Shown here one piece after another: positions 30,215-38,269 of a stretch of 64,000 nt of DNA. Origin of the DNA: Holophagales bacterium (GTDB taxonomy: Bacteria; Acidobacteriota; Thermoanaerobaculia; Multivoradales; Multivoraceae); contig VXZQ01000014.1 of assembly GCA_009845425.1 (NCBI GenBank), forward strand, positions 395,783 through 459,782, written 5' to 3'. Below the pieces are notes generated by a model. It had not been told where the DNA came from and did no database searches. It saw only the letters and a list, made by a program, of their open reading frames with translations. Each line of letters opens with the position of its first letter. The stretch's first letter is position 1. A program made the position numbers and the translations under genes.

Positions 30215-31054
30215 ATGAGCCGTTTGACACGAGACGAGATACGGCGCGACGAGGTTCGGGAGGCTGTCTTCTCGGCTTCCACGTGGTTCGCGGAGCACGT
30301 TCGACAGATCCTGATGGGTGTCGTCGCGGTGATCGCGGTGGTCGTCGGAGCCGTGCTGTTTCTGAACTACCAGGATGGCCGGGAGAAGGAGGCCAGCTAC
30401 CAGCTCAGTGCGGCTCTGAAGGTCTATCGGGCGCCGATCGACGCGCCGGCGACGGACGCGATCGACGACCTGTTCGGCACGCCTCCCGACAGCGCCCCGG
30501 AGGAAAGCGCCGTGGAAGAGGCGGAGGCGCTGGAAGCCGGGAGCGAAACCGGCGGCGACGGCTTGAGCTTCGCCTCGGAGGCGGAGCGGCGCTCGGCGGC
30601 GAGGACGGAACTCGAGGCCGTGAGGGAGAGCTACGGCTCGACCTCGTCCGGCCGGCTGGCTTCCGTCTACCTCGGGCAGATCGCGGCGGCTGAAGGGGAT
30701 ACCGCGAAGGCGCGGGAGTTGTGGACGAGCTATCTGGAAGCAGCCGGCCGCGATCACGCGATGGCCATCGGCGTACAGTTGAACCTCTACAGCCTGGATC
30801 GGGCCGAGGGGCGGGGCGAGGAACTGGCCGCCACGCTGCGCGGCGCGGTGGCGGCCGAATCGTCGCCGCTGCCGAAGGACGCCCTGCTGTTCGAGTTGGC
30901 CGCCACCCTGGCGCAACTCGGCGACGAAGAGGGTGCCCGGGAGACCTTCCAGCGGGTGGTCAACGAGTTCCCGGACAGCGGCTACGCGATCCGCGCCCGG
31001 CAGCAGCTCGGTCCCGAAGCGGCGGCCGCGTCGCCGTTCACGTTCGGCGGCTAG
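30215..31054 (+). CDS. Membrane-anchored TPR protein, YfgM-like
   Basis: A 279-residue protein with a cytoplasmic N-terminus (MSRLTRDEIRRDEVREA), one membrane span at about residues 33-52, and a periplasmic part with an acidic linker. Helical repeats follow (residues about 145-275; YLGQIAAAEGDTAKARELW, ELAATLAQLGDEEGARETFQRVV). This is the layout of YfgM/TPR_21 proteins, which accompany SecYEG and periplasmic chaperones in E. coli; here the function is inferred only from architecture. GGAGGAG (30201-30207) lies 7 nt before ATG 30215. The pyrimidine phosphorylase gene follows after 14 nt. Confidence 0.75.
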   Translation: MSRLTRDEIRRDEVREAVFSASTWFAEHVRQILMGVVAVIAVVVGAVLFLNYQDGREKEASYQLSAALKVYRAPIDAPATDAIDDLFGTPPDSAPEESAVEEAEALEAGSETGGDGLSFASEAERRSAARTELEAVRESYGSTSSGRLASVYLGQIAAAEGDTAKARELWTSYLEAAGRDHAMAIGVQLNLYSLDRAEGRGEELAATLRGAVAAESSPLPKDALLFELAATLAQLGDEEGARETFQRVVNEFPDSGYAIRARQQLGPEAAAASPFTFGG

Positions 31055-31068
31055 CGCCGCCAAACCCG

Positions 31069-32334
31069 ATGGCAACGCCCTTCGACATCCTGAACCGGAT
31101 GCGGGAGGGGCGGACACTGACCGCGGCGGAAGTGCGGTCGGTGGTCGACGGTGCGGCCTCCGGTAGCTGGACCGACGTCCAGCTCGCCGCCTTCCTGATG
31201 GCCGCCGCGATGCGGGGGCTCGACCGGGATGAAACGCGGGAATTGACCCTGGCGATGCTCGAATCCGGCGACCAGTGGGCCCTGGCGAAGGACTTCGGTC
31301 ACTTGGTCGACAAGCACTCCACCGGCGGCGTCGGGGACACGGTGAGTCTGATCGCGTTGCCGTTGCTGGCCTCCTGCGGCGTACCGGTCGCGAAACTCAC
31401 GGGCCGCTCACTGGGCCACAGCGGCGGCACGGCGGACAAGCTGGAGAGCATCCCCGGCGTCCGCCTGGAACTCGACCGCGCCGGCACCCTCGACCTGCTG
31501 GACCGCTTCGGCATGGCGATCGGCATCGCCACCGCCGGCATCGCACCCGCCGACAAACGTCTTTACGGCCTGCGGGATCGCACGTCGACCGTGAGTTCGA
31601 TTCCGCTCGTCGTGGGCAGCATTCTGTCCAAGAAACTTGCGCTCGGAGCGTCCGGGATCGTGTTTGACGTGAAGATCGGCAACGGAGCCTTCTTCCCCGA
31701 CGCGCGCGACACCCGCTCGCTGGCGTCGAGCCTCGTCGAGATCAGCGCCGCCTGCGGCACGCCTGCCGACTACGTCCTGAGCGACATGAACCAGCCCCTG
31801 GGTCGCTGGGTCGGCCACGCGGCCGAAGTGCGGGAAGCGCTGGACTGTCTCGTCGGCGACGGCGACCCACGGCTGCTGGAGGTCGTCGCTGCCATCTGCC
31901 GCAAGGCCGCCCGCCTGGTGGGACGGGAACTCTCGCGGCGGGACATCGACTCGGCAATCGGGTCCGGCGCCGCCCGGCAGAAACTCGTCGACTGGGCCGA
32001 CGCCCAGGGCGCCGAACCCGGTTGGGCTGACGCCCTCGACCTGGCGCCGGTCGAAGCCGTGGTCACGGCCTCCGAGTCGGGATTCCTCGAAGCCGTCGAC
32101 TGTCGCCGGATCGGCAACGCCTTCGCCGACGCCTGCCGCCCGGACCGGGAGCCGCACCGGATCGACCACGCCGTCGCACTCCGCTACGACGTCCGCCTGG
32201 GCCAGCAAGTCGAACGCGGCCAGGAGCTGGCACGTCTCTACGTGCGCCGCGATCCGGAACCGCTGCAGCGCGAGGTCGCCGCTGCGCTCGTCATCGGCGA
32301 GGAAACCGAGCCGCCGCCAGCCGTGATGGAGTAA
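31069..32334 (+). CDS. Thymidine/pyrimidine-nucleoside phosphorylase
   Basis: Reversible phosphorolysis of thymidine, uridine or deoxyuridine to base and (deoxy)ribose-1-phosphate. The 421-residue length matches the family. Motifs are [18 protein letters not shown], the phosphate site [35 protein letters not shown]-type signature, and [12 protein letters not shown]. The C-terminal domain has [17 protein letters not shown] cannot decide between DeoA and Pdp. ATG 31069 begins 14 nt after the YfgM-like stop. The 3' end marks the left boundary of the accessory island. Confidence 0.92.
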   Translation: MATPFDILNRMREGRTLTAAEVRSVVDGAASGSWTDVQLAAFLMAAAMRGLDRDETRELTLAMLESGDQWALAKDFGHLVDKHSTGGVGDTVSLIALPLLASCGVPVAKLTGRSLGHSGGTADKLESIPGVRLELDRAGTLDLLDRFGMAIGIATAGIAPADKRLYGLRDRTSTVSSIPLVVGSILSKKLALGASGIVFDVKIGNGAFFPDARDTRSLASSLVEISAACGTPADYVLSDMNQPLGRWVGHAAEVREALDCLVGDGDPRLLEVVAAICRKAARLVGRELSRRDIDSAIGSGAARQKLVDWADAQGAEPGWADALDLAPVEAVVTASESGFLEAVDCRRIGNAFADACRPDREPHRIDHAVALRYDVRLGQQVERGQELARLYVRRDPEPLQREVAAALVIGEETEPPPAVME

Positions 32335-32369
32335 CGCGGGCCGAACGAAGGCAACGGTTGGAAGCGACG

Positions 32370-32627
32370 ATGACCCTGAGCATCAGGAACGAAGAGGCCT
32401 GTCGTCTCGCGCGCGAACTGGCCTGGCTGACCGGGGAGACCGTGACGGACGCCATCACCGTGGCGCTGCGGGAACGACTCGCGCGTGAGGAACGTCGGCG
32501 CGAGCTAGATGCGCGGGTGGAGGAGTTACTCGCCATCGGCCGTCGCTGCGCTAAGTCGCTGCAGCCGGGCCCTTCGGCCATCGAGCACGGCGACGTGCTT
32601 CACGACGAGCGCGGTTTGCCGAGGTGA
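32370..32627 (+). CDS. Orphan VapB-type antitoxin (Rv0623-like family)
   Basis: An 85-residue antitoxin-like protein. The N-terminal ribbon-helix-helix region [22 protein letters not shown] and the segment [16 protein letters not shown] are typical of the Rv0623/PSK family. The C-terminus [11 protein letters not shown] is the toxin-binding tail with the usual ending. In intact operons a vapC toxin starts across this stop codon (GTGA here, 32624-32627), but the frame beginning GTG ATT GTT stops resembling a PIN protein after three residues. ATG 32370 is preferred over TTG 32358. It probably has no partner left unless another toxin in the genome fits it. Confidence 0.8.
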   Translation: MTLSIRNEEACRLARELAWLTGETVTDAITVALRERLAREERRRELDARVEELLAIGRRCAKSLQPGPSAIEHGDVLHDERGLPR

Positions 32628-32715
32628 TTGTTCGGCCGCCGGATGCAGCGCAGGTTGGCGAGTTGAATCAGGTAGCGGATTGCCATTTGCGTGGTAGAGG
32701 GAGGTCGATAGGACG
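32624..32715 (+). pseudogene. Remnant of vapC toxin start and island junction
   Basis: The reading frame that overlaps the antitoxin stop starts V-I-V, as PIN toxins of this class do, but continues RPPDAAQ with none of the expected VDTSAL motif. I read it as a toxin gene cut after about three codons by the insertion that brought in the McrBC genes. No terminal inverted repeat or target duplication is evident. The rest of the 88-nt gap holds a purine-rich ribosome-binding stretch (GGGAGG, 32699-32704) before mcrB. Confidence 0.45.
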
Positions 32716-34314
32716 ATGGAAGCGCAGCAGCAGCGGGTTCGGATGTGGGTTCAGGATCGAGAGGCTGATCCTGATTGGGCGCACTACCTGAACAAGAGGC
32801 GGGAGTCTGAGCCTGAGCGGGCTCCTCGGTTGCGTCAAGCCGTTGGTGCATTCGCCAACGGCGGCGGACTCGGAGAGTTCGCGGCCAGCTACATCGGCTC
32901 AGCCCCGTTCGGGAGGGGTTGGGATCGGTTGCTGCTGAAGGACTTGGCTGAGAATTGCGGTGACGATGCTGAGGTCGCGGCTCAGCTTCGGCGCTTCGTG
33001 CCAGTTCCAGACGATGATGACGATGCTCGGGTGCGGATCGATCGGTTTGCCGACCTGATCGCTTTGAAGGTGCAGGAGGGAACCTTGCACCCGAAGAAGT
33101 CCTTGCCGGCGTTCGCACCGAATGTCCTGTCTGCCTGCTGGCACGTCCAGGAAGGGGGTGGTTGGTTCCCCTACACCAAGGTGGGCATTGACCGACTCCG
33201 GAAGCTCGTTCCGTCGATCTTCGGGAAGTACGAGAGAGGGAGTACGCACGGTGACCTGTGCGTGCAGTTTCGTCAGGTGCTCCGCGAAGCTGCGGGCGTT
33301 GCAGAGGTAGAACCGTGGGACTTGGCCCTGAAGCTACCGGGGAAGCCCTCTCCAAAGCGCCGTCTGGATCCGGTCCCGCAACCTGAAGCCAATCCCTCTA
33401 CCCGTCGGCGTTCGCCGGATCCGGGGTTGGCGAGGTACGGCCTCAAGGAAGCCGCCGCTGACATCTTCCTCGACCGGGCCGACATCGAGCGCCTGCTCTC
33501 CCAGCTCACGCGCAAGAAGGCCCTCGTGCTCCAAGGCCCGCCCGGCACCGGCAAGACCTTTATCGCGCAGCGGCTGGCGTGGCTATTGGCGGAAGAGCAG
33601 TCGATGGAGCGCATCGAGGCCGTGCAGTTCCACCAGTCCTACGGCTACGAGGACTTCGTCCGCGGCTACCGGCCAACGGAAGATGGCGGCTTCGTGCTCC
33701 GCGACGGGCCGTTCCTCGACTTCTGCAAGCGTGCGCGGGAGGACCATGACCGGCCCTACGTGCTGTTGATCGACGAGATCAACCGAGGCAATCTGAGCGG
33801 CATCTTCGGCGAGTTACTGATGCTCGTCGAGGCGGACAAGCGGTCGGAGGAATGGGCGGTACGGCTCGCCTACCCGCGAGGCGCCGGCGAACGGTTCCAT
33901 GTGCCGGAGAACCTCTATCTGATCGGGACGATGAACACGGCAGATCGTTCGCTGGCGTTGGTCGACTACGCACTCCGCCGGCGATTCGCCTTCTTCACGG
34001 TCGAGCCGGCGTTCGGGCACCCCCAGTTCCGCCGTCACCTGGAGGATCGACGCGTCCCGGCGTCATTTCGCACGCGCATTGGCGAGAGGCTCGCTGCCTT
34101 GAACGAGACGATCGCCGGGGACTCGGACCTGGGAGCCGGCTTCCGTATCGGTCACAGCTACTTCTGCGACCCTCCCCCAGGAGAGTCGCCAGACCACGGT
34201 CGTTGGTTCGAGGAGGTGGTCAGCTTCGACATCGCGCCGCTGCTCGATGAGTACTGGTTCGACCGGCCGGAGAAAGCTCCGGAAGCCGTAGCGAACCTGC
34301 TTGCCAGCGACTGA
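32716..34314 (+). CDS. McrB-type AAA+ GTPase of a modification-dependent restriction system
   Basis: Motor subunit of an McrBC-like endonuclease that cuts modified (often methylcytosine) DNA. The 532-residue protein has an unrecognised N-terminal domain (about 1-230), likely for target recognition, then the McrB AAA+ core. Walker A is GPPGTGKT (274-281), Walker B is LIDEINRGN (351-359), the GTPase signature is MNTADRS (406-412), and the arginine finger LRRRF is at 420-424. VQFHQSYGYEDFVRGYRP is a typical McrB stretch. The nucleotide sequence of the N-terminal half is visibly less GC-rich than its surroundings. The stop is 11 nt before mcrC. No DNA methyltransferase gene is nearby, which fits a type IV system. 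Confidence 0.9.
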   Translation: MEAQQQRVRMWVQDREADPDWAHYLNKRRESEPERAPRLRQAVGAFANGGGLGEFAASYIGSAPFGRGWDRLLLKDLAENCGDDAEVAAQLRRFVPVPDDDDDARVRIDRFADLIALKVQEGTLHPKKSLPAFAPNVLSACWHVQEGGGWFPYTKVGIDRLRKLVPSIFGKYERGSTHGDLCVQFRQVLREAAGVAEVEPWDLALKLPGKPSPKRRLDPVPQPEANPSTRRRSPDPGLARYGLKEAAADIFLDRADIERLLSQLTRKKALVLQGPPGTGKTFIAQRLAWLLAEEQSMERIEAVQFHQSYGYEDFVRGYRPTEDGGFVLRDGPFLDFCKRAREDHDRPYVLLIDEINRGNLSGIFGELLMLVEADKRSEEWAVRLAYPRGAGERFHVPENLYLIGTMNTADRSLALVDYALRRRFAFFTVEPAFGHPQFRRHLEDRRVPASFRTRIGERLAALNETIAGDSDLGAGFRIGHSYFCDPPPGESPDHGRWFEEVVSFDIAPLLDEYWFDRPEKAPEAVANLLASD

Positions 34315-34325
34315 TCCGAGTCGGG

Positions 34326-35420
34326 ATGAAGATTCCGGCCCACACTCTCTACGTCGTTCTCTGCTACGCGTGGGAGCGGTACGACGAGCATCTGGACTCG
34401 GCGGCAGCGAGAGAACACGCCTCGGTCCCCGATGATCTGCCGCAGAACCTCCTGGCACGCCTGCTCCGTGACAGCTTCCGGCGGCTGTGGCGGCGTGGCC
34501 TCGACCGCGGCTACCTGGAGCGCGCCGAGGACGCGCGGCGGCCGAAGGGGAAGATCGACATGGCGCGAACGGTTGCCCGGGCGCTTCGTTCCCGCGCCCG
34601 CGTGGCGGTGCGCTACGAGGAACTGACACGCAACGTGTTGCCCAATCGCCTCGTCAAGTCGACGATGCTGCGGTTGGCGTCACTGCCAGCGAACGACCTG
34701 GACCACGGATTGCGCCATGACCTGCTGCGCCTGGCGCGTTTGCTCCCCGAAGTCGATGAAGTCGAGCTACGGGGCGAGTTCTTCCACGGCGTGCAGCTCC
34801 ACCGCAACAACTCGGACTACGGCTTCCTGCTCAGCGTCTGCCGGCTGGTTGCAGGCCGCCTGGTTCCGGAGGGCCGGTACGGCCGCTACCGGTTCCGGGG
34901 ATTCGCGGCCAGCGACACGGAGATGGGCAACTTGTTCGAGGCTTTCGTACGCGGCTTCCTGAAGCGGGAGCGGCCAGAGCTTGGGGTTTGGCCGAGGAAC
35001 AGGCAGATCTCCTTCGGCACGGTCGCACCCATCGCAGCGCCGGCCGTGCCGGCTATGTTCGCCGACATCTTCGTCCCCTCCCGCCGCGCCTCGGAGCGGA
35101 GCCGGAGCGTGATCGTGGAGACGAAGTGCGTAAACGAACCCTTCGCCCGCGAAGGGAAGCTCCGCTCGGATCACCTCTACCAGCTTTGGGCCTACCTGAC
35201 AAACTACTCCCGAACCAACCCTACGGGTCGTTCGCCTGCCGGCATGTTGCTCTACGCTACGGACGGCCATTCGTTCCGCCACGCGTACGGCTTTCCTGGC
35301 CACCCGATCGAGGTCCGTTCGCTCGACTTGGGCCAGGCTTGGCCTGACCTTCGCCGCGACCTTCACGACCTCGCCAACGACATGGCCGAGCTTGGCGGCG
35401 CAAGCGCGTCAGCCGCTTGA
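34326..35420 (+). CDS. McrC-type nuclease subunit
   Basis: Nuclease partner of the McrB-like GTPase. The 364-residue protein has an N-terminal adaptor part (LYVVLCYAWERYDEH; RRPKGKIDMARTV) and a C-terminal PD-(D/E)xK nuclease. Visible catalytic pattern: E205 (LFEAFV), D247 (FADIFV), E265-T-K267 (VIVETKC) and Q286 (YQLWAY). All key residues are present, so the nuclease looks functional. ATG 34326 lies 11 nt after mcrB. The gene runs tail-to-tail into the PIN toxin gene (14-bp gap). Confidence 0.9.
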   Translation: MKIPAHTLYVVLCYAWERYDEHLDSAAAREHASVPDDLPQNLLARLLRDSFRRLWRRGLDRGYLERAEDARRPKGKIDMARTVARALRSRARVAVRYEELTRNVLPNRLVKSTMLRLASLPANDLDHGLRHDLLRLARLLPEVDEVELRGEFFHGVQLHRNNSDYGFLLSVCRLVAGRLVPEGRYGRYRFRGFAASDTEMGNLFEAFVRGFLKRERPELGVWPRNRQISFGTVAPIAAPAVPAMFADIFVPSRRASERSRSVIVETKCVNEPFAREGKLRSDHLYQLWAYLTNYSRTNPTGRSPAGMLLYATDGHSFRHAYGFPGHPIEVRSLDLGQAWPDLRRDLHDLANDMAELGGASASAA

Positions 35421-35434
35421 GCCCTGGGGAGCGG

Positions 35435-35926
35435 TCAACGGGGTTCGTTCAACTCGTCACCCTTGGCGACCGATGGCCAGCTCAACCGTTCTTGGGGCTC
35501 CGCGGCGTGGGGGAGCCGCTGCATGGCCGCGTCGAAGGTGTAGACGCCGTCCAGCAGTTCGCCGTCGCTCGCCGCGGTCCGGAGCGCCTTGAACACGATC
35601 AGCTCGTCTGCGAATCCGACGAGCTTGGCCGACGCCGTTGCTTCGGTCGCTCCGTCGCTGCGGTAAGCGTGGAGCGCTCGCCATACGACCTCGTCGTCCT
35701 CGAAACGGATGCTCGGCTCGCTGAACAGCCGTTCGAGGACGGCCACCAGTTGAGCCTTCGGCAGTCGATACTTCCTGCCGGAGAGTGTCCAGAGCGTTTC
35801 CACCAGGACAACGTCGGTGATCAGGATCGTCTCGCCGGCAGCAAAGACCTTGGCGGCACGTGCCGCCTGCTCCTCGTCGTCCTGGAGCAGGTAGCGGAGT
35901 AGGACGCTCGTGTCGACCGCGATCAA
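35435..35926 (-). CDS. PIN-domain (VapC-like) toxin
   Basis: A 163-residue PIN ribonuclease, the toxin of the type II module completed by the AbrB-type antitoxin. Catalytic acids: VDTSVLLRYL near the N-terminus (Asp5), LVETLWTL (Glu), and the late acidic pair around FADELIVFKA and YTFDAAM. The translation ends with a long low-complexity tail. A TTG start at 35926 overlaps the antitoxin stop (TTGA), the usual antitoxin-first coupling. It is encoded tail-to-tail with mcrC, so it is not part of the mcrBC transcript. Confidence 0.87.
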   Translation of the reverse strand: MIAVDTSVLLRYLLQDDEEQAARAAKVFAAGETILITDVVLVETLWTLSGRKYRLPKAQLVAVLERLFSEPSIRFEDDEVVWRALHAYRSDGATEATASAKLVGFADELIVFKALRTAASDGELLDGVYTFDAAMQRLPHAAEPQERLSWPSVAKGDELNEPR

Positions 35927-36150
35927 GGCCTCGACACGTCGAGTGCGCTCTGAAGCGACTCGTCGTCACTCATCGCCGGGTCGCCGGTGACGTGCCGCAG
36001 ACAGCCCTTGGCCGCGCCGGCCTCCTTCCGCACGATCGTGATGCGGCCGTCGGCAACGAAACAGCGGTACTCGTCGCCGGGTTCGATTCCGGCTTCTCTG
36101 CATTGAGCGATGGGGAGCGTGATCTGGCGTTTGGCGCTCACTCGCGGCAT
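35923..36150 (-). CDS. AbrB/MazE-type antitoxin
   Basis: A 75-residue swapped-hairpin DNA-binding antitoxin (SpoVT-AbrB domain): MPRVSAKRQITLPIAQCREAGIEPGDEYRCF is the classic N-terminal layout. A variable tail (about 45-75) would bind the PIN toxin. Such proteins also repress their own promoter. The Shine-Dalgarno AAGGA lies 7 nt before the ATG (36150). A candidate promoter is listed separately. The pair is complete, unlike the vapB remnant on the left side of mcrBC. Confidence 0.87.
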   Translation of the reverse strand: MPRVSAKRQITLPIAQCREAGIEPGDEYRCFVADGRITIVRKEAGAAKGCLRHVTGDPAMSDDESLQSALDVSRP

Positions 36151-36185
36151 TGTGTCGTTCCTTCCCGGGTCGTCGGTGCGAGCGA

Positions 36186-36260
36186 AGACTAGCCGTGTTC
36201 TTTACTCTGGGTCAAGACGTAAAGACGCCGGCGGACCCAGGGTGTGGCGGTGTCTTGACC
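36186..36260 (-). promoter_or_regulatory. Candidate promoter and inverted repeat upstream of the toxin-antitoxin operon
   Basis: On the minus strand TTGACC (36215-36210) and TAGTCT (36191-36186) are 18 nt apart, a reasonable sigma-70 promoter ending about 36 nt before the antitoxin ATG. The -35 box is inside a 9-bp perfect inverted repeat (GGTCAAGAC 36210-36218, GTCTTGACC 36252-36260). A second, mutually exclusive pairing exists, CTGGGTC (36207-36213) with GACCCAG (36234-36240). An autoregulatory operator for the AbrB antitoxin is plausible but unproven; the repeat also precedes cinA. Confidence 0.4.
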
Positions 36261-36296
36261 ATGCACGGGTGCAAGCCGCCTCGCTACACTGCGCCG

Positions 36297-37619
36297 GTGA
36301 AGGCTTCGATTCTCGCGGTCGGCGACGAGTTGCTCGGTACGGATCGGCTCGACACGAACTCGCTGGCGCTGACGGAGGTGCTCAGGCGGCGGGGCGTGGA
36401 ACTCGTATCGAAGGCGGTCGTGGGTGACGATGTCGTGGTGATCGCCGAGGCCCTCGACGCGCTCCGGGAGCGGGCGGAGCTACTGCTCGTGACCGGGGGA
36501 CTGGGTCCGACCCGGGACGATCTGACGCGGGAGGGTGTTGCCCGGCTGCTCGGGCGTTCGGTAGCGGTCGACGAGGCCGAGTGGGACCGGATCGAGCGCG
36601 GTTTCCGCAAGCTCGGGCGACGGATTCCCCGGGTCAACCGGAAGCAGGCGGAGCGTGTCGAGGGGGCGGAGATGCTGCCGAACCGCGCCGGCGTGGCTCC
36701 GGGTCAGCGGATCGAGGATGCCGCGCCGTCGCCACGAGGCACGACGTACTTTCTGTTCCCCGGCGTGCCGCGGGAGCTTCACGCCCTCCTCGAGGACGCC
36801 CTCGATCCGTGGCTGGCGGCGCGGGCCGAGGACGGCGCGGGGTTCGATCAGGTCGAGATGCGCGTCGCCTGTCTGCCGGAGTCGGTGGTCGAGGAGAGGA
36901 TCGCACAGGTCTACGAGCACTTCGGGGACGGGAACGTCTCGGTCCTGGCACGACCGGGCGAGATCCGGCTGCGCCTGCGTGCCGGCGGCGCCGTGGAAGG
37001 CCGGGCGCCGCGTTTGGCCGAGATGGAGGCGGCGGTTCGGGATGCTCTGGGTGACGCGGTGTTCTACGTCGGACCGATCGAGGACGGTGTTGAGTTCGAG
37101 GGGGCGGTCGGCGGGCTGCTGGCGGCGCGTGGCGAGACGGTCGCCGTCGCCGAGTCGTGCACGGGCGGCTTGCTCGGCCAGCGGTTGACGGCCACCGCGG
37201 GGAGCAGTGCCTGGTTCGTGGGCGGGTACCTCACGTACTCGAACCGGCTGAAGAAGCGCTTGCTCGGCGTGCCTCGGGAGACGCTCGTGGAGTACGGCGC
37301 CGTGTCGAAACCGACGGCGCTGGCGATGGCCGCGGGAGCCCGGGAGCGTTGCGGCAGCGACTACGGCATCGGGATCACGGGCGTCGCGGGCCCGGGCGGC
37401 GGCAGCGAGTCGCGGCCGGTGGGCACGGTCCATATCGCCGTCGCCGGACCAGCGGACTCGCGCTCGCACTTCGAGGCCCGGTTCCCTGGGGATCGGGCGC
37501 GCGTCAGGCAGCTCTCGACCCAGTTCGCACTCGAGATGTTGCGGCGGATGCTGCTGTCCGGAGAAGGGCCGGCTGACGCCTTGCCCTGGGCGGCGCCCTC
37601 GCGGATGGGTCCGCCGTGA
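36297..37619 (+). CDS. cinA: CinA-family protein (competence/damage-inducible, nicotinamide-nucleotide amidase)
   Basis: A 440-residue two-domain CinA. The N-terminal MoCF-biosynthesis/ADP-ribose-pyrophosphatase-type domain (ASILAVGDELL; LVTGGLGPTRDDLTREG) is followed by the C-terminal PncC-type NMN deamidase domain (AESCTGGLLGQRLTATAGSS; GIGITGVAGPGGGS). GTG 36297 gives the canonical start; an in-frame ATG at 36261 would add 12 residues without homology. It begins the chain cinA-plsY-gpsA-guaA, linked by 4-nt overlaps. It is the first housekeeping gene to the right of the island. Confidence 0.93.
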   Translation: MKASILAVGDELLGTDRLDTNSLALTEVLRRRGVELVSKAVVGDDVVVIAEALDALRERAELLLVTGGLGPTRDDLTREGVARLLGRSVAVDEAEWDRIERGFRKLGRRIPRVNRKQAERVEGAEMLPNRAGVAPGQRIEDAAPSPRGTTYFLFPGVPRELHALLEDALDPWLAARAEDGAGFDQVEMRVACLPESVVEERIAQVYEHFGDGNVSVLARPGEIRLRLRAGGAVEGRAPRLAEMEAAVRDALGDAVFYVGPIEDGVEFEGAVGGLLAARGETVAVAESCTGGLLGQRLTATAGSSAWFVGGYLTYSNRLKKRLLGVPRETLVEYGAVSKPTALAMAAGARERCGSDYGIGITGVAGPGGGSESRPVGTVHIAVAGPADSRSHFEARFPGDRARVRQLSTQFALEMLRRMLLSGEGPADALPWAAPSRMGPP

Positions 37620-38269
37620 CGGCAGCAGGCCCGGTTGCGGTCGTCCTGGCGTATCTGTTGGGCTCCCTGCCCTGGAGCTATCTCATCGTGCGCCTCCACC
37701 GGGGCATCGACGTGCGCACGATCGGCAGCCGCAGCGCCGGCGCGACGAACGTGCTGCGGGCTTCGGGCAAGTGGGCGGCTCTGCTCGCGCTGCTGCTGGA
37801 CGCCGCCAAGGGCGCCGGGGCGGTCGTCCTGGCGCGTTCTCTCGAGGTCGGCTCCTGGTGGCTGGCGGCGGCCGCGGTCGCGGCGGTCGCCGGGCACGTC
37901 TTCCCCCTGTTTCTCGGGTTCCGGGGCGGCAAGGGAGTGGCGACCGCCGCCGGCGTCCTGGCGCTGCTGGTGCCCGAGGCGGCGCTCGGAGCGCTGGTCG
38001 TGTTCGTCGTGATGGTGGCGTGGAAGCGTTACGTCTCCCTGGGCTCCATCTCGGCGGCCGTAGCGCTGCCACTGCTGGTCGGCGTCTACTGGTCGAGTGG
38101 CGCCTTTCGAGTTGAGTACGGGGTCGGTTCGGGGCCCGCTCTGCTCGCGGGGACGGCGGCGATCGCCGTTCTCGTCATCGCCAAGCACCGGGCCAACCTG
38201 GTCCGGCTGCGAGCCGGAACGGAATCGCGGCTCGGTACTTCGCCGCCCGCGCCGGAGGGCTCCGGTTGA
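37616..38269 (+). CDS. plsY: Acyl-phosphate:glycerol-3-phosphate acyltransferase PlsY
   Basis: First acylation of glycerol-3-phosphate in phospholipid synthesis, using acyl-phosphate from PlsX (not in the window). The 217-residue inner-membrane protein has several hydrophobic spans and the three PlsY motifs: LLGSLPWSYLIVR, RSAGATNVLRASGKW, and FRGGKGVATAAG, followed by KHRANLVRLRAG. The start overlaps the cinA stop (GTGA) and the stop overlaps gpsA (TTGA). The plsY-gpsA pairing is functionally sensible, because GpsA makes the substrate. Confidence 0.95.
   Translation: MTAAGPVAVVLAYLLGSLPWSYLIVRLHRGIDVRTIGSRSAGATNVLRASGKWAALLALLLDAAKGAGAVVLARSLEVGSWWLAAAAVAAVAGHVFPLFLGFRGGKGVATAAGVLALLVPEAALGALVVFVVMVAWKRYVSLGSISAAVALPLLVGVYWSSGAFRVEYGVGSGPALLAGTAAIAVLVIAKHRANLVRLRAGTESRLGTSPPAPEGSG

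Noticed and set aside
36255-36290. TTGACC ... TACACT as a plus-strand promoter for cinA
   Set aside because: The spacing is 24 nt, too long for a sigma-70 promoter; the TTGACC is better explained as one arm of an inverted repeat.
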